Origin: a virus
IMG/VR virus record: IMGVR_UViG_3300023184_000599
Coordinates: 1 to 21,082 of that record
Length of the DNA stretch: 21,082 nucleotides
Direction: 5' to 3' (one strand)
Of the stretch, positions 11,845 through 19,659 are shown one piece after another (the first letter of the stretch is position 1; every line of letters starts with the position of its first letter). Below the pieces are notes generated by a model. It was not told the DNA's origin. It saw only the letters and a program-made list of their open reading frames with translations, and searched no databases. Both the position numbers and the translations under genes were made by a program.

Positions 11845-13503
11845 ATGGCCTTAGGATCAAAAATCATTAGCACCTGGAGCCGCATGCTTCGGGCAGTCGG
11901 CCCCGATACCCGCAAGCGTCGTTTTGTCGAAGCACAGCTAGCCGATACAAGACTCGACGTGTCTGCGGCATCACGCCAAGCCGTCAGTAGTCTCGCCCGG
12001 TGGCTTTGTTACAATGACCCGACGATCCGTGGCGCTATTGATACTATCACCCGCAACACCATTGGCGCTGGCATTAAAGCGCAGAGTCGCACGTCTGACG
12101 AAGGCTGGAACAATGACGCCGAGGCGTGGTTTGATATGTGGTCAGGCACTTGCGACGTCAGAGGAATTTTAGATTGGAACACAATGCAACAGGTGGCCAC
12201 TCGCACCATGTTAAAGGATAACGAGGTGTTTGCTTTGCTCACAGATAATGGCGACGGCTGGCCTATGATCCAGCTAGTCGAAGGACACCGCTGTGAAACC
12301 CCTGGCTATCTTTCAAACGAGCCGAATGTTTTCGACGGCGTACGCCTAAACAAAAACGGTCGCCCGCTTAGTTATTACATTCGCACTGGAAACGACGGCG
12401 AAAAGTTTACCGAAGTCCAGGCCAACGATCTCATCTTACTTGCCGAACGCGATCGAGCCGACGAAGTACGCTCTATCAGTAAACTAGCATCGTGTATTAA
12501 CACCTGCCTTGATCGCTCGGAAATTCTTGAAACAGAAATGCTTGCACTAAAAAGAGCAGGCCAGATCGGTCTCGCTTTGGAATCATCGACCAACTCTGGC
12601 CCTGGCTTTTTTAATCCCACCCAGACCGACGATTTTAATCTTACCACCGATAAGATATTTGGCGGTGGCGCCTTACTTAATGTTCCGATCGGTAAGGTGC
12701 TGCGTGAAATTAAAAACGATCGGCCCAGCCAAAACCTTCAGACTCACATGGATCAGTATCTCAAGGCCATCGCGCAAACACTCGGCCTGCCGTACGCAAT
12801 GATGTGGGATCCATCCACACTCTCTGGACCAAACACTAGACTCATCCTTGGCCAAGCTCAGAGGCGGTTTGATGAAGTCGCCCAGACCGTCATCGTTCAG
12901 TTCATCTCTCGCGTGCGCAAGTGGGCACTGGCCAAGGCAATCAAGCGTGGAGATCTCACCCCGCCTAAAGGCGTAATGCAGTGGTGGGCGGCCGAGTACC
13001 ACACACCAGCGAAGGCTACCATAGACGCCGGCCGCGATAGTGCCGCTGACCGAGAGGACCTCAAGATGGGCCTGACTACGATGGCATCCGTGTACGCCTC
13101 GCGCGGGGAGGATTATCAAACTGCCATTAATCAGAGAATCGCTGAATCTGTTTATATTCAAACCCAGTGTGCGGCCGCTGGAATCGATACCACCGCAATC
13201 CAGATTTTAAACAACGCGCCAGTGGCGCCCCCAGCGATCAACGCCCCATCAGCTCCGTCAGCTCAAGAAGTTACGACCACCCCAGCGCTAGAGGCGAAGG
13301 AAGTGGTCGTGCACCTGACGATGGCCGAGCCAGAGCCTGTGACCATTCCTCAGCCAGTTGCAGAACCCGCCACCGCACCCTCCACAGATACGTACACCAT
13401 GCGCGACGATGCAGATTTCACGCTAACCAAGGCGGAGCAGGAAATGATCGTGTCCGCCCTTGGCATTGGTAAGTACCGTCCGAAACCTAAAAAGCGAAAG
13501 TAG
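11845..13503 (+). CDS. Portal protein, lambda gpB-like family
   Basis: From ATG 11845, one base after the preceding stop, the product has 552 aa (lambda gpB: 533). The body shows the family pattern: an N-terminal DVSAASRQAVSSLARWLCYN then PTIRGAIDTITRNTIGAG, a central LVEGHRCETP and IRTGNDGEKFTEVQ, and a stem region LGLPYAMMWDPSTLSG with RLILGQAQRRFDEV. It forms the dodecameric DNA gate at the head vertex. The last 110 residues include a Pro/Ala/Val/Glu-rich low-complexity stretch (about 468-520) before a basic tail ending RPKPKKRK. A start at 11764 is possible in frame but would overlap the previous gene by 80 nt. Confidence 0.85.
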   Translation: MALGSKIISTWSRMLRAVGPDTRKRRFVEAQLADTRLDVSAASRQAVSSLARWLCYNDPTIRGAIDTITRNTIGAGIKAQSRTSDEGWNNDAEAWFDMWSGTCDVRGILDWNTMQQVATRTMLKDNEVFALLTDNGDGWPMIQLVEGHRCETPGYLSNEPNVFDGVRLNKNGRPLSYYIRTGNDGEKFTEVQANDLILLAERDRADEVRSISKLASCINTCLDRSEILETEMLALKRAGQIGLALESSTNSGPGFFNPTQTDDFNLTTDKIFGGGALLNVPIGKVLREIKNDRPSQNLQTHMDQYLKAIAQTLGLPYAMMWDPSTLSGPNTRLILGQAQRRFDEVAQTVIVQFISRVRKWALAKAIKRGDLTPPKGVMQWWAAEYHTPAKATIDAGRDSAADREDLKMGLTTMASVYASRGEDYQTAINQRIAESVYIQTQCAAAGIDTTAIQILNNAPVAPPAINAPSAPSAQEVTTTPALEAKEVVVHLTMAEPEPVTIPQPVAEPATAPSTDTYTMRDDADFTLTKAEQEMIVSALGIGKYRPKPKKRK

Positions 13504-13537
13504 TTGCTACGGCTCCAACCGGGAGCAGGCTTGAGGC

Positions 13538-13774
13538 ATGGAAGGCTTAGGAGTGTTGAGCGCGGGTCTGATTGTACTTGTGGCTGTTATTTTAGCCGTC
13601 CTTCTTATTCTGATGCCCGTGTTTGTTTTTCAGATATCTAACTCAGCCGACCGAATAGAAAAGGCTATTAAAGAATTTTCCAGCTCAACGGCACGTACCG
13701 AAGCCACCACAAACCAGATTCTTGCCGAACTCCGAAAAACCAACACCCACTTTATTCCGCCACCAGAAGAATAG
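13538..13774 (+). CDS. Small membrane protein with cytoplasmic coiled coil (78 aa)
   Basis: Residues about 5-32 (LSAGLIVLVAVILAVLLILM then PVFVF) are one strong membrane helix. The rest, SADRIEKAIKEFSSSTARTE then TTNQILAELRKTN, is an amphipathic helix with a Pro-rich end. TTGAGGC just before the ATG is a modest ribosome site. It lies between portal and protease, not a usual holin position, and has one span only, so a holin role is possible but unproven. Other options are a virion-associated membrane peptide or an accessory gene. Confidence 0.6.
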   Translation: MEGLGVLSAGLIVLVAVILAVLLILMPVFVFQISNSADRIEKAIKEFSSSTARTEATTNQILAELRKTNTHFIPPPEE

Positions 13775-13801
13775 CCCCACTTTGACACGCCATGCGCGGG
13801 C

Positions 13802-14713
13802 ATGGCCTCAATCAAATTATTTCGTAAAGTATCCGTAATCACTGCCGGACCCGCTTTGGGTCATGGAATGGTCGTAGACGCCGACACCCTCGACCAAGTA
13901 GTCCAGGCAGGTAACGCTGCTGGGCAAGTTAAAGTCCTCAGCGACCACAGCTCCAGCATCTCCAACATCATCGGCTACCTCGAAGGCTTTGCCTTAGACG
14001 GCGGCCGCGTCCGTGCCGATCTCGTCCTCTTTGAATCGCACGACGGCTTTTCCTATTTCAGCGAGATCATTAGCACCCTGCCCACGCAGATCGGCTTTTC
14101 CATCAGCTTCGCCGGAATCCCCAGGGAAGCACAGGACGGCACCGTCCTGGCCAACGTCACAAACTTGTACTCAGTCGATCTCGTTTTAAATCCCGCGGCC
14201 AATCCCACGGGCGTATTTCGCGCTCAGGTTGACAGCGTCCAAACGCTTATGACCGATACAAAAGTTGAAGTAGTAGCAGCGGCAGTTGAAGCCGCGCCCG
14301 AAGTGCTGGCGGCCCCGGCGTTTAATGCAGAGCAAGCCTACACCGCTCTCGCCGCTCGTTTCGACGAACTTGTCGGCAAATTCGCCGCCAAGTTTGAAGC
14401 CGTCGTTGCCGAACCCGAAGTCGTGGCCGAACCCGCCCCCGCGGCCGTTGCTGAGGTTGTGGTCGAAGCGACACCCGAACTTCCCGCCGTGGCCGAAGTA
14501 GCCGTTGAACTCGCCGAGGATCCCAAGATCGTCGCGCTGAACAACGAACTCAGCCGCTTGAAAATTGATCTCGAAGCCAGCCGAGGCACACAACCCCTCG
14601 AGATCGTGGCACCTACCCTTTCACGCGCTGACCTGCTCAAGCAGTTCAACGATGAAAAAAATCCCAGTCGTGCGGCTGTGATTTATCAAAAACTAAACCA
14701 GCTCGCACGATAA
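13802..14713 (+). CDS. Prohead protease with C-terminal scaffold-like region
   Basis: The 303-aa product lies between portal and major capsid, the standard place of the maturation protease. Residues 43-105 read KVLSDHSSSISNIIGYLEGF then DGGRVRADLVLFESHD and IGFSISFAG, matching the core of HK97/lambda-type prohead proteases; His49 and Ser100 are the likely catalytic pair. Residues about 150-245 are an Ala/Val/Glu/Pro-rich run built of degenerate 'VVAEPxxAAVAEV' units, then a helical end (LSRADLLKQFNDEKNPSRAA). A protease joined to a helical scaffold recalls lambda C/Nu3. No strong ribosome site; the start at 13802 is the first ATG. Confidence 0.72.
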   Translation: MASIKLFRKVSVITAGPALGHGMVVDADTLDQVVQAGNAAGQVKVLSDHSSSISNIIGYLEGFALDGGRVRADLVLFESHDGFSYFSEIISTLPTQIGFSISFAGIPREAQDGTVLANVTNLYSVDLVLNPAANPTGVFRAQVDSVQTLMTDTKVEVVAAAVEAAPEVLAAPAFNAEQAYTALAARFDELVGKFAAKFEAVVAEPEVVAEPAPAAVAEVVVEATPELPAVAEVAVELAEDPKIVALNNELSRLKIDLEASRGTQPLEIVAPTLSRADLLKQFNDEKNPSRAAVIYQKLNQLAR

Positions 14714-14734
14714 CCAAGAAAAGAGGATAGATAT

Positions 14735-15610
14735 ATGGCAAACACACTCGCAACGGTCAGTAACGGAAAGTTAGTTTCACAACGGGCGCTCAGCCTGCTT
14801 GTCGAACAATTCCCTTTCCTCACGTCCGCCTACGCGGACTTTTCCGACGCTTCCGCTCGTAAGGGCGATATCGTCACCACCCACTTGATCACTGCGGCAA
14901 CCGCGGTGGCCTACAGCACTGCAAACGGATACGTCGCGGGAGACCGCACGCAGACCGATTGCATCGTGTCCCTGGATAATTTGATCCACAGCACAGTGGC
15001 CATCAATGACTCCGAAGCAGCCAGCTCCTCGATCAACTTGATCGAGCGTTTCGCCGCTTCCGCCGCACACGCGATCGGAAAATCCATGGTGGACACCTTG
15101 CTCGGCACCATCAGCGCAGCGTCCTATACCTCCACGATGACCGTGGCGGCCGACGTTCTCAGCTACCGCTCCATCGTTTCGATGGGTGTGGTGCTTGACG
15201 GAAACAAAGTGCCTAGCGGCAGCCGCTACGCAATCGTGTCTCCGAACAACAAAGCCAGCCTGCTCAACGACACATCGATCGTGGCCAACGCCCAGATCCA
15301 AGGTGATACGGTTCGCACTGGATCAGTTGGAATCGTAAACGGCATCGAAGTGTTCAGCTACCCTTCGCTCCCTTCCGCGATCAGCAAAGGCTTCGCGGCC
15401 CAACAGGAAGCGCTCTTGGTGGCGGCCCGTCTGCCCGAAGTTCCTTCGGACTACCCCGGCTCCATCGAAAACGTAACGGAACCCGTCAGCGGCCTCAGCC
15501 TGCAAATGCGCGAGTTCTATAACCCTACGCTCGGAACGCGTAATCGGTCCTACATCTTGCTCTTCGGATGTGGACGTGGATCGACAGCCTCGCTCGTTCG
15601 GTTGGTCTAA
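14735..15610 (+). CDS. Major capsid protein (HK97-fold), probable
   Basis: The 291-aa product follows the protease/scaffold and has an excellent ribosome site (AGAGGA) and a strong terminator-like hairpin after it, both typical of a highly expressed coat gene. It is rich in Ala, Ser, Val and Thr with few Cys. Segments IHSTVAINDSEAASSSINLI, HAIGKSMVDTLLGTI, and VLDGNKVPSGSRYAIVSPNN then GIVNGIEVFSYPSLP look like the E-loop/P-domain/A-domain order of HK97-type coat proteins related to P22 coat. The last part ends in GTRNRSYILLFGCGRGSTAS. It forms the icosahedral shell. The exact coat subfamily cannot be fixed. Confidence 0.75.
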   Translation: MANTLATVSNGKLVSQRALSLLVEQFPFLTSAYADFSDASARKGDIVTTHLITAATAVAYSTANGYVAGDRTQTDCIVSLDNLIHSTVAINDSEAASSSINLIERFAASAAHAIGKSMVDTLLGTISAASYTSTMTVAADVLSYRSIVSMGVVLDGNKVPSGSRYAIVSPNNKASLLNDTSIVANAQIQGDTVRTGSVGIVNGIEVFSYPSLPSAISKGFAAQQEALLVAARLPEVPSDYPGSIENVTEPVSGLSLQMREFYNPTLGTRNRSYILLFGCGRGSTASLVRLV

Positions 15611-15630
15611 GTCACAGATTCATCTGGGTT

Positions 15631-15658
15631 GCCCAGCGCATCGGGGGGTGCGCTGGGC
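15631..15658 (+). terminator. Terminator-like hairpin after the capsid gene
   Basis: GCCCAGCGCA (15631-15640) and TGCGCTGGGC (15649-15658) form a perfect 10-bp GC-rich stem with loop TCGGGGGG, followed by TTTCCC. The U-tract is short, so termination may be partial, which would set coat expression above that of the glycosyltransferase block downstream. Confidence 0.75.
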
Positions 15659-15676
15659 TTTCCCAACTCAAAAACT

Positions 15677-17818
15677 ATGAATACCCCCCTTATTTCTTTA
15701 GCACTCATCGTCGGCCCCAACGAAGGGGAACTCGTCGCCCGTTTAATCAAATCCTGCGCAGGTCTATGGGACGAAGTCGTCGTCGTCTCCGCTTGCGGTA
15801 AAAATGATGCGCAGGGTGTGCGTATTTGCGCACAGGAGGCTTGTGGCGAGGCTTTAGTCTGGGGCGAGTACCAGAACTCACCCGAGCACGCTGACTGGCC
15901 TCATATTGATAATTTCGCCGCCGCCAGAAACAAAGCCTTTAACCTAGCCACAGGGAAGTACGTTGTCTGGTTCGATGCGGACGACTTGCTGGATCCCGGC
16001 CAGGCTAAACTCCACCGCGACGCCGTCCTCGTCCGTGAACAAGCCAAAGAAGGCTGGGAAATTTTAGTCACCCGGTACGACGTCCAAAATAGCGGCATGC
16101 GGGACAACCGCCGGGAACGTATCTTCCGGCGCCAACCCGACGGCACCCTCCCAGCCATCTGGGAACGAGCCGTCCATGAACGAGTCAAACCCGTCCCTGG
16201 CCTCGGCGTCGGCCTTGCCGATCACCTCGTCGTAATTCACGCACCTAACACCTGTAAGAAAAACTCCAGCGATCGCAACAAACGGATCCTCGGCACCCTC
16301 TTAGAGCATACCGGGATGAATCTTTATTATCTGGCCCAAGAGGGATACCTACGCGGCCTCTACCAAGAGAGCATCGGCCCAACGCTCCTCGGCCTCGAGC
16401 ATCCAGATCTAGGCGAGACGGAACGCTACCAGCTTTTCTGCATGGCAGGAGTCATGTGCGCGGATCACGTTAAAAAGCGCAAATACCTCGGCATGGGCAT
16501 CGCCCGTTGCCCCACCCGTCGCGAAGCCTTTGGCCACCTCGCTACCCTCCTTATCGACGAGGGCAACTTCTCCGAAGCCGTCCGCCTGCTTAATATGATC
16601 GAGACCTTACCGCGTCCCCCAGGCGTCATCTGGAATCTCGACGCGAAGTGGTACGGCCACCTACCCAAGCTACTCATCGAGCAGTGCCTGCGAGCCGTCG
16701 GCCAGACCGCGGATGCGGATCGCTGCCTACGGGAAAACTTCCGGGGGAACTGGGGCCAGATCACCATCGTGTTCAACGGCCCATTCCAAGACGCTTTCCG
16801 CCTGCAGAAATTCTTTATGGATACGTCGGACAATCCGGCCGCCATCCAGTACCTCTTTATCACCGATCCCGGCACGGAGATCGCTGGCAAACGGATCCAC
16901 ATCGTTAAAGATGCAGAGGAGGCCACTGCCGCAGCGCTCGGCAGGATCCTGCTCTTTGTAAAATGTGATAAAGACACCGCCTGCCCGCCCTTGCGCTGGG
17001 ATGTAGATCTGATTACCCAGGGAACTGTCCCGGCCGCAGCCGTCCGCCTACCCGATCCCGTAGATCGCCATGGCAAAATAGTCGTCGGCCTTACCACCAC
17101 CCCCACGCGGATAGGAAAGATCCTGCCCACCATCCAGAGTCTGCTGGCTCAGTCACGCCCAGCCGATCGCATCATTCTTTCCGTCCCAGAAAAACTAGCC
17201 CGCACAGGCGAACGCTTTGGGGATATCCCCGCCGAGCTCCAAGCCCTAGCCGATTTCGGTAAATTAGAAATTAACCGAACTTTAGACCACGGCCCCGCCA
17301 CCAAGTTTATCGGTGCGATGGCGGCCGAGCAGGATCCCACCGCTCAGATCGTCTGGTGCGATGACGATATTCTCTACGGTCCAACAATGTTGCAGGTGCT
17401 CGCCGACGAACAAAACAAAACGCAAAAAGCGGCGCTCGGCATCTGTGGCTTTTTTATGACAGGCTCCACAGGCTACGCCATCGCACCCGACCACCTCGGC
17501 CACGCCGAGATCCTCGAGGGCTTTGCTGGCGTCATCTGTCGGCGATGCGATATGCCCAGCGCAGATCTCTGGCCTGCGATGAGTCCTAAGGAGTTTGCCG
17601 GGCTCGACGCGGTGGGCCGTGCCCACTTCCTTGCGGACGACTTTGTTATGAGTAAGGCACTACAAAAAAATGGAATCAAAACACTTGTCTGTAATACGCC
17701 CGACTTCTCGCGCTCAGGCGGGATCCGTATCCGTCCAGAAGGGCTGGGGGCCGATGCCTTACAAAATAATAAAGCCACTGGGGGCAATCTGGCGGCATAC
17801 GCCTTGCTGAAGGGATGA
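15677..17818 (+). CDS. Bifunctional glycosyltransferase (two GT-A domains)
   Basis: From ATG 15677 the protein has 713 aa. Domain one (about 4-200) is GT2-like: ISLALIVGPNEGELVARLIK, then NFAAARNKAFNLATG and WFDADDLLDP with the metal-binding Asp-Ala-Asp at 100-102. A helical middle (about 200-360) with repeated LL..G pairs looks TPR-like. Domain two (about 467-700) starts IVVGLTTTPTRIGKILPTIQ and has WCDDDILYG (Asp562-564) and an SGGIRIRPEG region. It would transfer sugars from nucleotide-sugar donors to capsid, tail or host-surface acceptors. In-frame codons upstream to 15629 lie in the hairpin, so ATG 15677 is used. Stop overlaps the next start (ATGA). Confidence 0.82.
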   Translation: MNTPLISLALIVGPNEGELVARLIKSCAGLWDEVVVVSACGKNDAQGVRICAQEACGEALVWGEYQNSPEHADWPHIDNFAAARNKAFNLATGKYVVWFDADDLLDPGQAKLHRDAVLVREQAKEGWEILVTRYDVQNSGMRDNRRERIFRRQPDGTLPAIWERAVHERVKPVPGLGVGLADHLVVIHAPNTCKKNSSDRNKRILGTLLEHTGMNLYYLAQEGYLRGLYQESIGPTLLGLEHPDLGETERYQLFCMAGVMCADHVKKRKYLGMGIARCPTRREAFGHLATLLIDEGNFSEAVRLLNMIETLPRPPGVIWNLDAKWYGHLPKLLIEQCLRAVGQTADADRCLRENFRGNWGQITIVFNGPFQDAFRLQKFFMDTSDNPAAIQYLFITDPGTEIAGKRIHIVKDAEEATAAALGRILLFVKCDKDTACPPLRWDVDLITQGTVPAAAVRLPDPVDRHGKIVVGLTTTPTRIGKILPTIQSLLAQSRPADRIILSVPEKLARTGERFGDIPAELQALADFGKLEINRTLDHGPATKFIGAMAAEQDPTAQIVWCDDDILYGPTMLQVLADEQNKTQKAALGICGFFMTGSTGYAIAPDHLGHAEILEGFAGVICRRCDMPSADLWPAMSPKEFAGLDAVGRAHFLADDFVMSKALQKNGIKTLVCNTPDFSRSGGIRIRPEGLGADALQNNKATGGNLAAYALLKG

Positions 17819-18489
17819 ACAAAACTCTCACACTCTCCGGCTACAACAGGCCGGACTATTTTGCCACCACTTTAAAAGCCCTAGCCAAGTGCGATGGGAT
17901 TAGTGAGTACGACGTCGTCGTCGTTCTCGATCCATCCGATAAAACTCCAGAGATAGCAGAATTTTGTAAAGGGCAGGGAGTGCAGGCCATGGTCATGCTC
18001 GATCGTCTTGGCTGCGGCGCCATGATCCGCTACTGCATGGCCTTGGGCTTTAGGGTTAGCGATTACCACATCCACCTTGAAGACGATACCGTGCCCAGCC
18101 CAGACCTCCTACGCTGGTTTGAGTGGGCGCGGACACATGCCCCAAAGCAGACTCTTACAATATCTGGTTACAACCAACACGGGGACGGGGCAGATTCTGG
18201 CGTTGCAGGATTCCGCCACTGGTTCACCCCCTGGGGCTGGGCTACGTGGAAAAGCTCATGGGAAAAATATCTTCTACCTAACTGGGACAATTCTTTCTGG
18301 GATGGCGGTATCCAGCGCGTACGCGAAAACATGGGCGACGGGGAGATCTTCCCCAGGGTAAGTAGGATCCAGAATATCGGCGCCACCCGCGGAGCCTTTT
18401 GTCCTAGCCCGGAATTTCACCAGGAGAACCATCACGCCACCCGCGTGGCCACACAATTAGATAAGCAAACAAAATGGATCCTCACCTAG
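17815..18489 (+). CDS. Glycosyltransferase, GT-A fold, second in block
   Basis: This 224-aa protein starts MNKTLTLSGYNRPDYFATTL, a nucleotide-sugar binding strand and 'R-P-x-Y' turn usual in GT2/GNT1-like enzymes. IHLEDDTVPSPDLLRWFEWA carries the DXD-like metal site (Glu-Asp-Asp 89-91). FRHWFTPWGWATWKSSWEKY is the aromatic acceptor-side motif common to related phage and bacterial sugar transferases. Length is short but complete for one catalytic domain. It overlaps the bifunctional transferase by 4 nt and the methyltransferase by 16 nt, so the three are co-translated and probably modify the same acceptor. Confidence 0.8.
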   Translation: MNKTLTLSGYNRPDYFATTLKALAKCDGISEYDVVVVLDPSDKTPEIAEFCKGQGVQAMVMLDRLGCGAMIRYCMALGFRVSDYHIHLEDDTVPSPDLLRWFEWARTHAPKQTLTISGYNQHGDGADSGVAGFRHWFTPWGWATWKSSWEKYLLPNWDNSFWDGGIQRVRENMGDGEIFPRVSRIQNIGATRGAFCPSPEFHQENHHATRVATQLDKQTKWILT

Positions 18490-19037
18490 CGCACTTACAC
18501 GCTGGGAACGAATTTGGGGAGGATTGGTTTAGCTTTGCTGGAGTCTACCGCAGGATGGTGGCGGCCTGTCCGGCCGACGGCAAGATCGTCGAGGTAGGAA
18601 GCTGGAAAGGCAGGTCTACAGCTTTCCTGCTTGTGGAGGCATGGAACAAATCCCCACGGATAGAAATCTACGCCGTCGATACTTGGGAAGGGAGCGAGGA
18701 ACACGCAGGCGAAGAGTGCATAAAAAACGGCACCCTATACCAAGAGTTTCTAGCTAATGTAAAACCCGTCTCCCGTCAGCTTGTTCCCTTACGCATGCCT
18801 AGTTTAAAAGGTGCTAACTTCTTTCCCGATCAATCGCTCGACTCAGTCTTTATCGATGCCGCCCACGACTACGAAAACGTGAAGGCGGATATCTTGGCCT
18901 GGCTGCCTAAAGTAAAAACAGGCGGTCTTATCGGCGGGCACGATTACGGATGCGGCTGGGCCGGAGTAGATCTAGCCGTCCAACAAACCATGGGAGAAGT
19001 CGAGGCACTAGAAAACTCCTGGCTTAAGCAGCTCTAG
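18474..19037 (+). CDS. Class I SAM-dependent methyltransferase (Methyltransf_24-like)
   Basis: The 187-aa product has motif I VEVGSWKGRSTAFL (residues 39-52), an acidic motif II end IYAVDTWEGSEEH with Asp69, and a C-terminal core SLDSVFIDAAHDYENVKADI with LPKVKTGGLIGGHDYG. This is the pattern of Methyltransf_24 family enzymes found next to sugar transferases, often methylating sugars. No DNA-methyltransferase signature (N/DPPY) is present. It is last in the three-gene modification block. Its stop shares the CTAG at 19034-19037 with the opposite-strand gene. The likely role is capping or decorating a glycan. Confidence 0.8.
   Translation: MDPHLAHLHAGNEFGEDWFSFAGVYRRMVAACPADGKIVEVGSWKGRSTAFLLVEAWNKSPRIEIYAVDTWEGSEEHAGEECIKNGTLYQEFLANVKPVSRQLVPLRMPSLKGANFFPDQSLDSVFIDAAHDYENVKADILAWLPKVKTGGLIGGHDYGCGWAGVDLAVQQTMGEVEALENSWLKQL
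19034..19037. other. CTAG: shared stop codons of two convergent genes
   Basis: The palindrome CTAG supplies TAG to the methyltransferase (19035-19037, plus strand) and TAG to the exported MORN-like gene (19036-19034, minus strand), so the two genes end on the same four bases with no space for a terminator between them. Confidence 0.85.
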
Positions 19038-19294
19038 TTTCTCACCCCGTTGGAGTAGCTAAACTGGGAAAACAGTTTGTTATTTACGATCACCGTCACA
19101 GGCCCATCGAGCACTCCGTCCAAATAAGTAATCTCCGCCCGCCAGTTATCCTCGGCTACAAACGCCAACCCAGAAAACGGCTTCCCCTTCAAACACCACT
19201 TTCCGTTGGCTAGGCTTAGCCGCTTTTCACTTACCGCATCAGCCCCAAGCGCCACGCTACAAATCAAAACAAAGATAAAAAACCACTTAGCCAT
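19034..19294 (-). CDS. Exported MORN-like protein (moron gene)
   Basis: This 86-aa leftward protein is the only complete minus-strand gene I support. The N-terminus MAKWFFIFVLICSVALGADA is a signal peptide with likely cleavage after ALG or ADA; no lipobox is seen. The rest, NGKWCLKGKPFSGLAFVAED then ITYLDGVLDGPVTVIVNNKL and SQFSYSNGVRN, resembles MORN/YwqK-like repeats ('kG.p.sG....y.nG...G'). A plausible promoter lies just upstream (19301-19328). A lone antisense gene with its own promoter in a rightward morphogenesis operon is the usual look of a moron expressed from the prophage. Role may be host-envelope conversion or exclusion; that is inference. Confidence 0.7.
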   Translation of the reverse strand: MAKWFFIFVLICSVALGADAVSEKRLSLANGKWCLKGKPFSGLAFVAEDNWRAEITYLDGVLDGPVTVIVNNKLFSQFSYSNGVRN

Positions 19295-19300
19295 CTACTA

Positions 19301-19328
19301 ATTTTATAGGCCAGCAGGAGGACGGCAA
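19301..19328 (-). promoter_or_regulatory. Predicted promoter of the leftward exported gene
   Basis: Reading leftward, TTGCCG (19328-19323) is followed after 16 bp by TAAAAT (19306-19301), within TATAAAAT. They match the sigma-70 -35 and -10 consensus at 4 of 6 and 5 of 6 positions. The ATG begins at 19294, only 6 bp after the -10, so the transcript would be nearly leaderless; no Shine-Dalgarno sequence is present. Confidence 0.5.
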
Positions 19329-19350
19329 GTTTTGACATAAGGGGTACGAC

Positions 19351-19659
19351 GTGACCGAACTCCAAACCCTTATGACCACAGGCGTGGCCGATATGATCTC
19401 CGCCCTACCCACCACTGCCACCATCTCCGGCCTAGCCGTCCAAGGCGTCTACACCCCCAGCGAACAGACCGCAGAGCTTGGCATGGGCGGATTTGTGAAT
19501 CCGCAAAACGCGGAGTTTGTTTGTCTTACCAGCGCCGTCAGCCTGCCGTCCCTCCTTAGCATCGTCACCGTCGGCGGGGCCGCCAAGCGCCTTACCGGAG
19601 TTCAAGTGGATCAAGGAATCTCCACCCTTATGCTGGCCGATCCAGAGGACGTGCGATGA
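19351..19659 (+). CDS. Head-tail joining protein, probable
   Basis: A GTG at 19351 preceded by AAGGGG gives a 102-aa protein beginning TELQTLMTTGVADMISALPT. The middle (GVYTPSEQTAELGMGGFVNP) and end (GVQVDQGISTLMLADPEDVR) are beta-rich, as in small head-tail connectors of lambda FII or similar families. It is the first rightward gene after the accessory block and overlaps the next gene by 4 nt (ATGA). Synteny, size and composition support a connector; sequence identity to a named family is not certain. Confidence 0.55.
   Translation: MTELQTLMTTGVADMISALPTTATISGLAVQGVYTPSEQTAELGMGGFVNPQNAEFVCLTSAVSLPSLLSIVTVGGAAKRLTGVQVDQGISTLMLADPEDVR

Noticed and set aside
13512-13526. Hairpin GCTCC/GGAGC after the portal as a terminator
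   Set aside because: Only 5 bp, no U-tract, and the next gene starts within 15 nt.
13538-13774. Holin
   Set aside because: It has one membrane span, lies between portal and protease, and has no endolysin beside it, so I call it only a small membrane protein.
13782-13810. TTGACA before the protease as a promoter
   Set aside because: No acceptable -10 lies 15-19 bp downstream (the sequence there is GC-rich); similar TTGACA at 20051 includes the preceding stop codon.
14186-14593. Minus-strand frame of 135 codons opposite the protease/scaffold
   Set aside because: Its Gly/Phe/Asn repeats are the antisense image of the Ala/Glu/Val-rich coding repeats on the plus strand.
14777-15301. Minus-strand frame of 174 codons opposite the capsid gene
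   Set aside because: It mirrors the capsid coding frame, is His/Gly/Arg/Val-biased as expected of antisense GC-rich code, and has no ribosome site.
16465-17133. Minus-strand frame of 222 codons opposite the glycosyltransferase
   Set aside because: It lies wholly within a well-supported gene, is Arg/Ser-rich and has no recognised domain.
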